In this document: in pieces, positions 1-11,900 of the stretch
Numbering within the stretch: position 1 is the first letter of the stretch
How the letters are laid out: each line of letters begins with the position of its first letter
The notes under the pieces: model-generated
Database searches by the model: none
What the model saw: the letters and a program-made list of their open reading frames with translations, nothing else
Told to the model about the DNA's origin: nothing
From: Microvelia longipes
Lineage: Eukaryota; Arthropoda; Insecta; Hemiptera; Veliidae
Assembly (NCBI GenBank): GCA_018340805.1
Contig: JACMZG010000008.1
Coordinates: forward strand, 77,803,612-77,867,611
Direction of reading: 5' to 3'
Length of the DNA: 64,000 nucleotides
Made by a program: the position numbers and the translations under genes

Positions 1-660
1 TAAAAAAAATGATATCCTGAAATGATATTTTCTGACAACAGGCCTATAATGCACTAAATAATATTATTATAAATAATAATAATCAAAATGATAAAATTAT
101 AAAATTGAGTATTTTTTTATACTACAATATCTATAATTTTTCGGCCATAACCCGTAATAATAAAATGTGTTTATGTATGTATGTGCATAATATATATGCA
201 CTTATTTTAACTTATTTTTTACATTGTTATTTAAAGTTTGGAAGTATGCTTATAGTATCCATGTCTATGTTACATTTTATTTAATTCTCTTGAAATTTAA
301 AGTTCACAACTTAATTTTTAGTTCTGTTAAAAATATGTAAAAAGAGGCTTTAGCCGTTTATGCATATAGATGAATAAATATGATCAGAAATATTCAATAA
401 TAGTGAATGCCTGAATAGAATACTCTTAAACCAAGCTGCTGTATAAATGTAACTAAGCTTTCATGTCTTATATTACAAATTACATTAAAAACGGCCTGTT
501 GTTTAATTTTGAAAATGTGGGAATTCTTCACACCAGCACAATTAGATATTATTTTATCAAAAAAAATATTAAAAATTCTGGCGCGAAGAATTTTGCTAGC
601 CGAGAGAAGTTACTTTCGAATGTTTGTTTTCTTGCTCACCAATGCAGTGCTAGCTCAGGT
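1..660. other. AT-rich sequence with no recognised feature
   Basis: Non-coding, A/T-rich. Short reading frames here run into the minisatellite downstream and have no family resemblance. I see no gene or structured repeat. Confidence 0.6.
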
Positions 661-1141
661 ATACTTTATACTCGAAACAGTAACAGTTCTACTTGTTTGT
701 CAACAAACAAAACAGTGACAAAAAGACAGATATGCTGGATACTCGAAACAGTAACAGTTCTACTTGTCTCTCAACAAACAAAACAGTGACAAAAAGACAG
801 ATATACTTTATACTCGAACAGTAACAGTTCTACTGTTTGTCAACAAAAAAACAGTGACAAAAAGACAGATATGCTGTATACTCGAAACAGTAACAGTTCT
901 ACTTGTTTGTCAACAAAACAGTGACAAAGACAGATATAACTTTACTCGAAACAGTACAGTTCTAGAGTTCTACCTCTCAACAAACAAAACAGTGACAAAA
1001 AGACAGATATACTTTAAACTCGAAACAGTAACAGTTCTACTTGTTTGTCAACAAACAATACAGTGACAAAAAAAAGATATACTTTATACTCGAAACAGTA
1101 ACAGTTCTACTTGTTTGTCAAGAAACAAAACAGTGACAAAA
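661..1141. repeat. ~70-bp minisatellite, seven copies
   Basis: The phrase ctcgaaacagtaacagttct recurs at 671, 742, 813, 881, 945, 1019 and 1089 (813 and 945 slightly altered), a period of 64-74 bp. Each unit contains ttgtttgtcaacaaacaa, a palindrome with 8-bp arms, followed by acagtgacaaaaagacag. The translated frames across it are artefacts of the repeat. Confidence 0.92.
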
Positions 1142-1189
1142 AAACTCTTTTACATTGCTTTTTATTTTTTCGGGTTTATGACGTCATAA

Positions 1190-1400
1190 AACAATAAGTT
1201 TCTTAATAGATCAACTACACCTATATACCAATTTTTCATCTCTTTAGCATAAATATAGTAGGGACTACGATAATAACAGTCACATACACATACAGACAAG
1301 CAACTTTGTAGAAACCACTCAGGAGGCCCTAAAACTCCTGAAACGCATAATTCTGGTTTCGGGATTTTTTTGCAAACACAATACTTTTTTCTTACATACC
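1190..1400 (-). repeat. R1 dispersed repeat, partial copy
   Basis: Reading the minus strand, this shares with other R1 copies the string gtattgtgtttgca, the block ending in aaccactcaggag, the phrase ttatcgtag and tttatgcta. It is inverted relative to the copy at 1690-1900. R1 has no recognisable coding capacity and looks like a non-autonomous transposon. Confidence 0.75.
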
Positions 1401-1689
1401 TTTATTTCTTATATACCAGGCCACACCTGGTGATAATTGTGTACCTAATTATTTTTCAAATTGAATTAATATAAACTAATAAGTAACTTGGTCAAATGAT
1501 ATAATTTGTTAAAATTTAAATGTCATACTAATTTATGTTCTATTCTTTCCATTATTGCTTCGTTAGATTCAATCATCGATCTTTCGAACTAACCTAATTA
1601 ACGATCATACTTCACGGTTATGATACTCCTAATCCTAGTAATTTTAGAAAATGAAATCAAAGAGTAAAGATAAATTTTTATTTTTCCTT

Positions 1690-1900
1690 ATTTATACCGT
1701 AGATATATAGGAAAAGTATTGTGTTTGCAAAAATCCGAAACCAGGATGTCACCGAAATGATCCGTTACAGATGTTTTTAAGACCTTTTGAGTAGTTTTTA
1801 CAAAGTTGTCCGTATATCATCGTAAATCCCTGAGTATTTATGCTAGAAAGTTGAAACTTCGTACAAAAATCAGTCTACTGTTTCAATTCAGTTTTTATCC
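1690..1900 (+). repeat. R1 dispersed repeat, partial copy
   Basis: It begins near tatataggaaaagtattgtg, continues with the shared phrases gaaaccaggatgtcaccgaa and atcatcgtaa, and then tttatgctagaaagttgaaa and gtacaaaaatcagtcta. It matches the copy at 54225-54480 along its length. Confidence 0.8.
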
Positions 1901-2940
1901 AAAAAATATTTTTTTATAATTATTTTTATAAAAAAAATAATCGCAAGTCAACTTAGCGCGTTATCCCCTTTAAGATCTTATAATTAACGCTAAAAAACAC
2001 TTACTTCATATTTTCAACCAAACACTCAATGCATTTAATTATCTGACATAATTTAAATGGTTACACTTATTGGGATGTTAGGCTGATTTATTATTTGTTT
2101 ATTATTTCATCATACGCCATACGCGGGACAACTTGAGACAAAATTTCAAAAAAGGTTTTTGAATTTTGCATCTACTTGAACATCGCACGTCTCGAGCTCA
2201 GGGCCGCCAACGTAATAACTCAAGTGTCAACACCACTTAATATCGTATGTAGGGGGTCTTATAACTATGTTGTTCGTCAGCCGATTCTTCTTGTTAATTT
2301 ATTTATATTAAAGACTGGTTACTAACCTAAGCCCAAATTAAATTGCTATTATTGTACGGTTTATTTTTCTTGTTTCATGTAATAATATTTTAATGTAATA
2401 ATATTTTAAGTTTATGATATATATATTGTCAAAAATTATCAAAAAAGAGTCGTTGAAACGGCGATTTTTTTGTGTTTAAAAAAATATTTGAAATAACTGA
2501 ATAAAATTAGGCTTTAATTCTATATGTTACAAAATTTATTAGGATTTATTGGTCAGCCAACATTGTGGCCATCCTCAGAACAATAACTGAAACATGGAAT
2601 TATCCAAAGAAATTACAATAAAAATACTGATAAGACTAGATGGCACATGAAATCGATTAAAAACAATAAAGATATTAAAATTGCACAAAAATAATTACCT
2701 AACTTTGTATAAACTCAGACAACTTAAAAACATGGTAAAGTGCATAAAAATGGGTTCAAATTATCTAAAAAACTGTATCACAGTAAAGTAATAAAATTAA
2801 TGAGATAATTGTACCATTATATCGTATAATATTTTATGATTTTACTGATTGTTTTAGTTATTTCTTGTAGTACAGAAACGAAACTTATTGCATTTATTTA
2901 TACGTAAAGGTATTCACTCGTACTGAATTTAAACTTAACT
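1901..2940. other. Non-coding AT-rich region with one degenerate hammerhead-like remnant
   Basis: No gene is visible. On the minus strand, 2580-2545 reads ctgaggatggccacaatgtt followed by ggctgacc. It resembles the CTGANGA-stem-loop arrangement seen elsewhere in the window but lacks the GAAA half, so it is at best a decayed copy. Confidence 0.45.
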
Positions 2941-3400
2941 AGACTTGATTTCGATTTTTGATTTTTTTTAAAACGTACACAAGCCATTTTACAAAAATTG
3001 AACAAATGCAGAATAATGCACTAATGCTTATAATGAGATGAAACTTGGCACATATGTTAATTCTTATACATCATGGCTAAATGCGTGCCAAATCTCAAAT
3101 TCATAACAGCATTTCCCGCGTTTTATGATACTTCGAAATTTTTGCTAAATCATTATGGCAGGTAAATGAAGTCATAAATCCATTAATTACAACCCATAGA
3201 TTGATGTACAACTACACCTACAGTCTGATTTTTTGCCAAGTTTTAACTCGCTAGCATAAATACAGTGGGAGCTACGATGATAACAGACAGACAACTTTCT
3301 GAAAACCCATCAGAAGACCTTTAAAGCATCTTAAACAGATAATTCAGGTGACATCCTGGTTTTGGGATTTTTTTTGCTATAACAATATTTTTAGCGAATT
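2940..3400 (-). repeat. R1 dispersed repeat, longer partial copy
   Basis: Minus-strand copy sharing aacctcaggatgtc-like ends, ttatcatcgtagctcccac and tttatgctagcgagtt with other R1 copies. Its distal part (gagatgaaacttggcacata) is shared with the minus-strand copy at 38650-38960. Confidence 0.75.
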
Positions 3401-3481
3401 TCGAAGAAAAAAAAGCTTAGGATTTTTTTGGAAGGGGGACTCACTGATCAAGAATATATATATCTTGCTAAGGTTTATGCA

Positions 3482-3482
3482 C

Positions 3483-3520
<38 letters not shown>

Positions 3521-3522
3521 AG
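3482..3522. repeat. (TA)n microsatellite
   Basis: About 30 bases of alternating ta in the segment 3486-3515, flanked by tatat-rich sequence. Confidence 0.9.
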
Positions 3523-4950
3523 TATAGTAGTACTATGATAATTAGTTTCTTTGTCAGATTTTAATGATCATTCAGCTTTAAAGTCACAAGAAATAATTTA
3601 TCAGTTTGAGAAAAGCGTGCCTAGGAAAAAAGGTACCGTTTTATTTATATTATTGAAAAGTCTTCTTTTGGAGAAAGAAGTAGAAAGTATACTCTTTCTT
3701 TTTGACATGGTTGTTGAGGGGTAAGGGATGCCTAGAAGTCTTCATCTTCTCTACACTACTTTTGTATTATTTTACATATTTTAAAGCGGCTATCTACGGA
3801 CTGTTGAAAATCAATTTTTAAATGCACACTAATTCTTAATTATAAATAAATCAGAGAAGGCGGAAAGTTGTATTGAGTGACTGTTACTGGGGTATATTTA
3901 ACGCAAAGTTCAAGTGGAGCAGACAACCTTGGTGATGAGTGCTGTCTGAGCCCTCCCGCGATCAAAACAAACACTTCAATCTCAACAATCGCGTGTTTCT
4001 AGACTCAGACAGTTACCTAACCATAATAAAAGACACCCTAACCACAACATTAAAATATTTGTGAACCAACTAAAGTAACATATAAACCAAGTAGGGATAC
4101 AAATGCCATTTCTTTCAGACATGGCATGTAGTTCACATTTTTTCCTCAAATTTTCCTATGGGCTCAGCCATCTTGTTTTACCCCTGCAAATGTAGACAAA
4201 CTATTTACGATACTCGACATTACTGTTCTTAATGTTTCTCTTTACTATTTAGAATAAATTTTTTATAATTTGTGTAAGAAATGTATTTTGTCACATCCAA
4301 TAGAAGTTAGAGGGTGTGCTACCTTTAAACCTGGGGATCTAATTAGTCATTCTTTAGATTTAAGAGGGAGCACGTCTCTGCTCCAGGTCGTCATATTCCT
4401 ATACATCGCCAGTCAGAACGTCAACCCTACACCTCTACCCATTCCCCTAAATAATTAGAATCTAATAATAATAGAGCATGTGATTCTTTAAAACTAGCGG
4501 CAAATTAAATTTTTATGATTTGTTTGTACTACTAAACTTTTTACAATTTTTGCACGTGAACTGTGTTTTTTCCTTTCAAATATTAATTTTTATTAGTAAC
4601 ATAAGAATAATTAACCTAAAGTTTTTGAATATTATCATAATAATCGTAATTTTAAGCTGTATTTAGGCAATAAACTTTCGTCTGTATATTTTTAAATAAC
4701 TTTAAAGAACATGTAATTTACCTTGACTTCAGTTTCTTTTTTCTTTAGTTAAATGATTCTAACAATTATTTCACTGACTTTAATACAAAATTTTAAAATT
4801 AGCACGCACATATTAAAATTAAAAAACCCGATAACAAGTAAAACTCACCTTAAATTATCAGTGTTGCCAATAAAATTAAGTACAAAAAACTTAAATCCAT
4901 AGTAAAATCGCTAAATTGGAATAACTGCGTATGATTTAAGCATAGAGATA
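3523..4950. other. Non-coding region with a degenerate dyad near 3945-4011
   Basis: No convincing gene. From 3945 the sequence gctgtctgag is mirrored by ctcagacagt near 4004-4013, with an inner pair cgcgat / atcgcg, suggesting an old foldback element. A 4270-4458 reading frame has no family resemblance. Confidence 0.4.
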
Positions 4951-4954
4951 TTAT

Positions 4955-6285
4955 TACTAGAGAGGCCCAATAGGTTAAATTATGAAACATCGAAAAAGTA
5001 ACCTGACCACCTTCGATTATAAATACAATCAAATAATGAATAAAAATTACAGATAACTTAAATAGTATAATGTTAAAAATACAAATCAAAACTCAAAAAA
5101 TGTGTGGGCCTCGCAATACATTGTGATCGGCTATGCCTATGCCCCATAGAGATATGTACTAGAGGCTAAATGTACTAGATATGTATTACTATGGGCTATG
5201 CCCCTTCTAGTATATATCTCTATGGGGCATAGTCTATCTTAACCTTAGAAGAATACTATATATAGAAGGAGCACAGGACCGTAAACACAATGTAATTCCA
5301 CTGATAACACGAAAGCCGGTTGACTGGTGCAACTAAGTAATGCTGCCAACCTGACAACAAAACATTATTTTAAATATGTGTCATAAATATCTATTAATGA
5401 ACAAAGATCGTATAGAACAAATATAATATCTTAAAATACCTGCTGAGTATTTAAAACTGGTCTTAGATGGCAAAAGGGTGGCGGAATACAAGATTCTACA
5501 TTTAGTTGACGAGGACTACTTTTTATATAATTTTAATAAATACGTTAAACTACAATTTAAAATGCATAAAATATTGTAATGCACCGATATTTATATTAGT
5601 ATTTTATGAATAATCAATCATTAATTAATAATAGAACATAATAATTCAGCAACCGGAAGTATTGCCAACTTTTTTTTTTAGAAAATTGTATATTGTAAGC
5701 TTGGCAGCATTACTTAGTTGCACCCATAGAGATATATTACTAGAGGGGCCCTATTGGTTGTTTTTTGAAACACTGACAAAATAACCTTACCACCTTCGCT
5801 TTATAATGTAATCAAATAATCAGTACAAAATTACAATAACTTAAATAGTAGTACGTTAAAAATACAAATCAAAACACAAACAAGGTATAGGAAGCCGAAA
5901 ACAATAGATTAATTATTGCCTTAACTCACTCTTGAAGGAGGTTCAATGAGGTTACACAGAGCCCTGAGAGCCCCAATACAAGTTTCAGGCCTCTCAATGT
6001 ATTGAGATAGGCTATGCCCCCTCTAGTATATATCTCTATGGTTGCACCAGTGAACCAGCTTTCGTGTTATCAGTAGTGCTCCTTCTATATATAGTATTAT
6101 TCTAAGATCTTAACACATTGAGAGACCTGAAACATCTTTTTTGGGCTCTCAGGGGCTCTATGTAACCTCATTGAAACCTCCTTCAAGAGTGAGTTAAGGT
6201 AATAATAAATCAATTGTTTTTGGCTTTCCGCATATTGTTTGTGTTTTGATTTGTATTTTTAACGTTCTACTAAATAAGTTACTGT
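4955..6285. repeat. Nested direct and inverted repeat complex
   Basis: The segment 4960-5095 is repeated directly at 5735-5880 (shared gaaacat/c, ctgaccaccttcg, aaaaatacaaatcaaaac). The segment 5855-6000 recurs inverted at about 6085-6275 (ttaactcactcttgaaggag against ctccttcaagagtgagttaa). Tracts reading tagtatatatctctatggg and its complement border the modules. The pair taacacgaaagccgg / ccagctttcgtgttatc near 5308 and 6056 is also inverted. I interpret it as several copies of one foldback family inserted into each other. Confidence 0.75.
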
Positions 6286-6289
6286 AATT

Positions 6290-6560
6290 TTACACTAATT
6301 TTTTGATTATGTTTTTAGCGAAAATTTGGTACCAGTGAATTACTTTACGTAATAAATGAGTATACAAAGTTTTGTACATAAGATAAGACGGCAAGTACAT
6401 CTAGGGTTTTTGTTGGATCATAAAAAATAAGCATTATTGAACGAGGTTAGTGCCTGGATGGATCACTACTAGAAAAACGAGCAAAGCGAATCCGAAGATG
6501 TGTTGCAGTATAAATTCCCCTTTAAATTCAAAGAATTTAACAAAAACTTTTGCCCCCCCC
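6290..6560 (+). repeat. R1-related copy with degenerate 5S-like module
   Basis: It shares acgtaataaatgagtatac, the 5S-like segment at 6413-6472, and gagcaaagcgaatccgaaga with the copies at 6600-7020 and 53280-53645. No coding capacity. Confidence 0.65.
6413..6472 (+). other. 5S rRNA-derived module (degenerate copy)
   Basis: ttggatcat, ataagcatt, gaggttagtgcctggatgga align with the 5S rRNA internal control region (A box, intermediate element and C box), but several positions are mutated. Not a functional 5S gene. Confidence 0.55.
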
Positions 6561-6599
6561 CCCTTAGAATCGCCTATGCTCTAAAGTTACTACACATAC

Positions 6600-7020
6600 T
6601 AAGCTTCATTAAAATCAGTAAATGTTTACAGCAGTTATTGTGACACGCACAGACACACACGCCGTTCCAAACTTCAGATACAAAAAATCGGGAAATACTC
6701 CAATTGAGTTAAAATTTGGTACAAGTATATACCATTACGTAATAAATAAGTATACTATGTTTTGTTTCAAGCGACAAGTATATCTACGTTGTTTTTGGAT
6801 CATCAAAGTTAAGCAGCATCAAATGAAGTTGGTGCCTGGATGGGTGGCCACTGGGAATAAAACACATGTGTTTACTGTCTGATGATGAATGAAATGATTT
6901 GTACATTCTGAGGACGAGCAAAGCGAGTCCTAAGTAGTCAAGATGAGTGTAGTGAATCCAATATGATGAAAAAAAATTCTGAGGTGCCCCTTACCCAATA
7001 TTTTGGAAATAAAAATGGAG
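6600..7020 (+). repeat. R1-related copy carrying a clear 5S-like module
   Basis: It opens with a cacgcacagacacacac tract, continues with caattgagttaaaatttgg, then the 5S-like module, and closes with attctgaggacgagcaaagc and a gtgccccttacccaat phrase shared with the R1 3' ends at 23680-23745 and 55565-55645. The small frame 6622-6882 across it is not credible as a gene. Confidence 0.75.
6795..6872 (+). other. 5S rRNA-derived module
   Basis: ttggatcatcaaagttaagc, agcatcaaatgaagttggtg, cctggatgggtggccactgg and gaataaaacacatgtg follow 5S rRNA in order from the middle of the molecule to near its 3' end. They span the A box (aagttaagcagcat) and C box (gcctggatgggtggcc) used by TFIIIA and RNA polymerase III. 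The 5' third of 5S is absent. Confidence 0.75.
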
Positions 7021-7757
7021 ATGTGTTCATAATGTAAGCAAACTCAACAAGTTTAACTTTTTTTAACTAAACAAACTCATACTTTTTTTCAGTTTTTGAT
7101 TGGATTCAAATTTTTATATACAATCTATGATACAGGTGTCTATGAAAATATTAATTGAAAAGTAAAATACCCAAAGTATCTTTCCATTAACTACCTAAAT
7201 ACCATTAGCATTTACATTTAGCATTTTATGAAAAACTAAATGAATTCTTATGAATTTTTTGTCAGTTTCTAATATGCCAATTAAAAACTATTTATAATAG
7301 TCTACTTAACTAATTATTAATATTTGTATAAATATCCAAAAAAAAACCTTTTAAAAAATGTCAAAGAGGTCATTTGAGGATCTGGTTTCATTGACTCCCA
7401 CCTCCGACAAAATAACATTATAAGACAAAGATATAGAAATGAAATATCTATATAATTATTTAAAAAAATATATTAATTGATAAAGAGCCATAATAACTGG
7501 TTCAAATCCAGTTTTACTGATAAGCTGTATTCACCCCCACTGAGCATAGCGAGGCCAATAGTCTATATAAAGACTAACACCTCATTAAACTATTAGGCCA
7601 TTCTAATGCCAATACTCAAATCAATAACAATTCATAAAAGTGTAATTATCGTTAAGTCATTAAGCTTGAAATAAATTTAAACTTTAAAATCAATTAATAA
7701 AGTGAAATAATAAGTTGTTGCATTTTAATAAGTTTCAAATAATATTTTACAAGCAAT
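7021..7757. other. Non-coding AT-rich region
   Basis: No gene or obvious repeat, apart from general A/T richness. Confidence 0.5.
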
Positions 7758-7797
7758 ATGGTAGTTTTTAGATATCGTACGTGCTCCCAGGTAATTT

Positions 7798-8216
7798 TTT
7801 TTTACTGTTCATATAGTACAGTTAAACAAATAAATAAATTTGTTTACAATTATACTTTATTTTTACTTTCTTACTATTATCATTTCTTTTTGTTTACAAT
7901 TATAATTTATTACTTTTTCTTACCTTCTTATACAGAAGGTATATAGAGGAAAAGTATTGGTTTCACCCAAAACATTTTAACCTGAGATTTCACTTGAATT
8001 ATCAATTTTTTTACTTTCTTACTATTATCATTTATTTTTATTTGTTTACAATTATAATTTATTTTTACTTTCTTAAAGTTATCACTTATTTTTACTTTCT
8101 TACTATTATCATTTATTTTTACTTTCTTACTATTATCATTTATTTTTATTTGTATACAATCATAATTTATTTTTACTTTCATACTATTATAATTTACCAA
8201 TAAATTATATTTTATT
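7798..8216. repeat. Degenerate ~27-33-bp minisatellite interrupted by an R1 fragment
   Basis: Units built from atttatttttactttcttac and tattatcatttatttttatt repeat on both sides of 7930-7998. The intervening bases are an R1 5' end (cagaaggtatatagaggaaa...). The frames read from it on both strands are repeat artefacts. Confidence 0.75.
7930..7998 (+). repeat. R1 5'-end fragment inserted in a minisatellite
   Basis: tacagaaggtatatagagga and ttaacctgagatttcacttg match the start of the long R1 copy at 22895. Confidence 0.75.
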
Positions 8217-8937
8217 TCAATTTTCATTTGTCAGCATTATCTTACTAATATTATTTTTTAGATTTCATCACAAAGCATCAGAAAAAATATCCTTACTTTA
8301 ATTTTACCTACAAAATACCCAAAGTTATTTTAGCAAATTTATTATTTCATTTAAAATAAACAGTATAATAAATATAAATATTATTTTATTTATAATAAAT
8401 AAAATAAGGTTTTAGTAGCTGTAAAAAACTTATAGTATTGACAGATTTTAACCTCATGAACTAATGCATTTTTTTTATACTACACTAAAAACTTTTTTCA
8501 TAATTGCATAAATCAAAGAAATATTTGTATAATTATAATTCCAATTAAGAGAAGACTGGTCTCACATAAAAAGCAACCTTTTTATTTCATTCCAGAATAC
8601 TTTACGACTTAAATTATTCTTTGAATAACTCTAGAAATAATATATTTGTTGACGATTTGCCTATGTACAAGTTATGTATTAAAGCAAATAAAGCATTTAA
8701 TTGTATAAATGCAAATAAATTATTTACATTTTTTTATATATTTAATATATTATTTAATTAAAAATAGAAAAGAGGTTTTTACTATTTTCATTTGAACTAG
8801 GAAGATATTTGTATTCTAGTAACTTCTACCTCCACATAGGTAGAGAAATTAAACCTCTCTTAAAGTCTATAAAACTTAAATAATAAAACATGTAATATAC
8901 AATACACATAATAATAAAATGTATGTTCTGATTGTAG
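8217..8937. other. AT-rich intergenic or intronic sequence before the first GLIS2 exon seen
   Basis: No coding signal. It runs to the acceptor at 8935-8937 (attgtag) and is probably an intron of the GLIS2-like gene. Confidence 0.5.
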
Positions 8938-11900
8938 AGTGATAGTGACGGAAGCTTGTCAAGCAGTGAAGGACTTCATGCACAGCCAGCTCCTGTTAAA
9001 TGCAGGTAGATCACATTTTTATTTATAGTTTTTGTGAGTAAGGTTCCTATTCTAATAAAATTGTTTTCTTCAAACTAAAAACTTAGTTTACAATTTCTTT
9101 TCATCATTTGCTAGAATATAATGAATTTATACGGCAAAATCTCTTTACCACTACTGTCAATTTGAAAAAAAAGTAATATAATTATTACTACTATTAAGAG
9201 ATGACACAAAAAAAAATTCAATTTTGTATCTTATTTAGCTAATCTTGTTTTAATTGTTGGTCACAGGTGGGAAGGTTGTGGAGAGTGGTTCAGTCAGTTA
9301 GAACTGTTAGCCGGTCACGTTACCTCTAAGCATGCTGTACCCGGCAAAGGAGGTCTGTTTTACTGTCACTGGGAGTCTTGTAACAGAGCTCACAGAGGAT
9401 TCAATGCCAGGTAAATATTACTTTAAACTATTTCAAACAACATGCTAATCATGGAACGAGGCTTTAAAATTGTAGGAGCACATAATGTTGATGTTTAAAC
9501 TACTATGATGTTTAATTAAAATAACACACTAAAATTAAAAAAAAAATAGATATATTTTCAACCACAATAGTATAAAAAAATTATAACTGACCAGTTTCGA
9601 ATTTACATAATCATCAGAGCTGTTTACAGACTGAGTATTTTGGGTAGCAAGTAGGAGGAGGTACCCATGTCAAGTGTACCCAAAATTCCGTCATCCGAAC
9701 TCATAAACTTGTAATTTTCATGATGAAAATTTGCTCCTAACTTCGATGAAACTTCAAAACATCATAAGAAAAAAAATTATAAAACAAATAATTTTTTGTA
9801 ATTTTTTATGACTTTTAAAAAAGTTTAAAGTAAGACCATTTTGATATGGTGTGTTGGATTAAATAAATAAATACATTTATTTAATTTTTTTTACTTTAAC
9901 AAGAATTAGAAATTTTCAAACAAGTTTTTTCTGTGATCATAGATTTTCCTGTTTAACCATAAAATCTAATTAGTTCTTGATTCTTGAGTTTGATTAGTAC
10001 TCGAATCAGTTTCTTGAGAGCTTAATCTCCCTTAAACCGGAAGGAACACTGAGAAAAAAACAATGATAATAATAATAATAATAATATTACATACAGTTGC
10101 TAAATAATGTTTGCTATGCATGTTCTAGGTACAAGATGCTGGTCCACATGAGAACCCATACAAACGAGAAACCTCATCACTGTTTCCAGTGTGATAAGAG
10201 TTTCAGTAGAGCTGAGAACTTAAAGATCCACGCCCGCTCACACACAGGAGAGCGCCCCTACATTTGTCCAGTAGCAGGGTGCGGAAAGGCTTACAGCAAT
10301 TCTAGCGATAGATTCAAACACACACGGACACACTCAGTAGACAAGCCTTATGTCTGCAAGGTTGAAGGATGTTCCAAGAGATATACTGATCCTAGCTCAC
10401 TAAGAAAACACGTCAAGACCTATAAACACTATCCCAACGCTAATATTAAAGGTACTTATTTTTTGAATTTATATTTTAAAAGTAATATGAACAAATCAGT
10501 ATTTAATATAAGAAATACTTAATCATAAAAAACAAACAGGGTGGTTCAAAAGTCTAACTCTCAATTTTTGAACCACATAAGTTAATTTTACCATTTTTGT
10601 ATACCCCCACTAGCACCCAATACTATTTAACATTGAAACGTTAAATCGGCCCCATACTTTTTCTAGCATATTTTGATCTTATGACCAAAATAATTACAAT
10701 AAGTTTTTTTAATTATTATAATTATAAGTAGCACTATAATTATTATGATTAAATTAGCTCATTGATTTTTGTTTAGGGGGGAGGGGGTGCTGAACTTAAA
10801 TTGAAGTTTGCTGAGAATGTATGGTCAGATTGAATCCAATCAAAATATGAAAAAATCAAGAATTTTAGGGAATTTTCAAAAATTCTGAATCAGTGTCAAT
10901 ATTTCTTATATTTATGTAAAGTAAATAAAATCATCTAAAACTTTTAACAGTGGTATTTTCCAGTTAGACTACTTTCCTTTGTATTATCAGTTGACATACA
11001 GAATGAGTTTCATTTTCCTAAAAGGTAAACTATTATTTACCAGAAAATCAAGCTGAGAAGAAAATTTAAACAGCTTTTTAACCATACTATACCTACTGTA
11101 CCTTGTACAATACAATTATATCTACAAAAAAACCAAATTAAACCTTAACATTTAAAGGTTTTATAAGAACGTCTTTGGGGAGCCGACTCAATATTATTTA
11201 GCAAACTTAAAATTCATATTCAGCACTACTACTACTCCTCCTCCAAAAAATAGTGAGCATGTTGATAGTGCCCTTAAAAAATTGATGCCACCGAGTGGAT
11301 TTAACTAAAAAAATCGAAAAAATGTTTTACTATTAGGCTATTGATATATACCATAAGATTTCTTTTCAATTTCTTTTGGGCTGTTAATATATTATTATAA
11401 GATCCTTCCTTAATATTTTTTTATAATAAAGTAATACCCATATGTACACACCCTTGTTTGAGCCAAATTACTTAATACTTTTTTAAATTAAAACTGAATA
11501 ACGATACATCAACAAAAGAATGTAAAATCACAGAGTATAGAACAAATAGAGAGAAACTCACCCTGAAAAATAATAGAATAGATTATCATTAATTACTCAT
11601 AAAATAATAAAATTTATTTTTTCAAAATAATAATATGATTTAATTGTTTCAGTTTCAGCACCTAAGATGGAAATAGAAAATGATAGTTCAAAAGACAGCT
11701 GGAAATCAGATTTAGAAAAAAGATTATCGTTACCGTTGAACAGAATGAACTCACCGATCCTAACGTCATATCAGTCAAGTCCGGACGTAACCCAAATGGC
11801 ATTCACACCTAGTGAAGACAGTCAAACCACACCTATGATAATAGGCGCATGCTACAATAGAAATACCGTACTTATGTCTACTTTAAACACACCGAAAATC

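Noticed and set aside
661..1141. CRISPR array
   Set aside because: The units are contiguous minisatellite copies without unique spacers, in an animal genome.
3868..3990. Possible upstream GLIS2 exon (frame reading SSSGADNLGDECCLSPPA)
   Set aside because: The frame is short, has no good donor before its stop, and overlaps a degenerate dyad (ctgtctgag/ctcagacag), so a decayed mobile element is more likely. RNA-seq would settle it.
4270..4458. 62-residue reading frame
   Set aside because: No family resemblance, start context or splice signals; expected by chance.
6795..6872. 5S rRNA gene
   Set aside because: Only the internal part of 5S is present; the 5' third and a proper terminator are missing.
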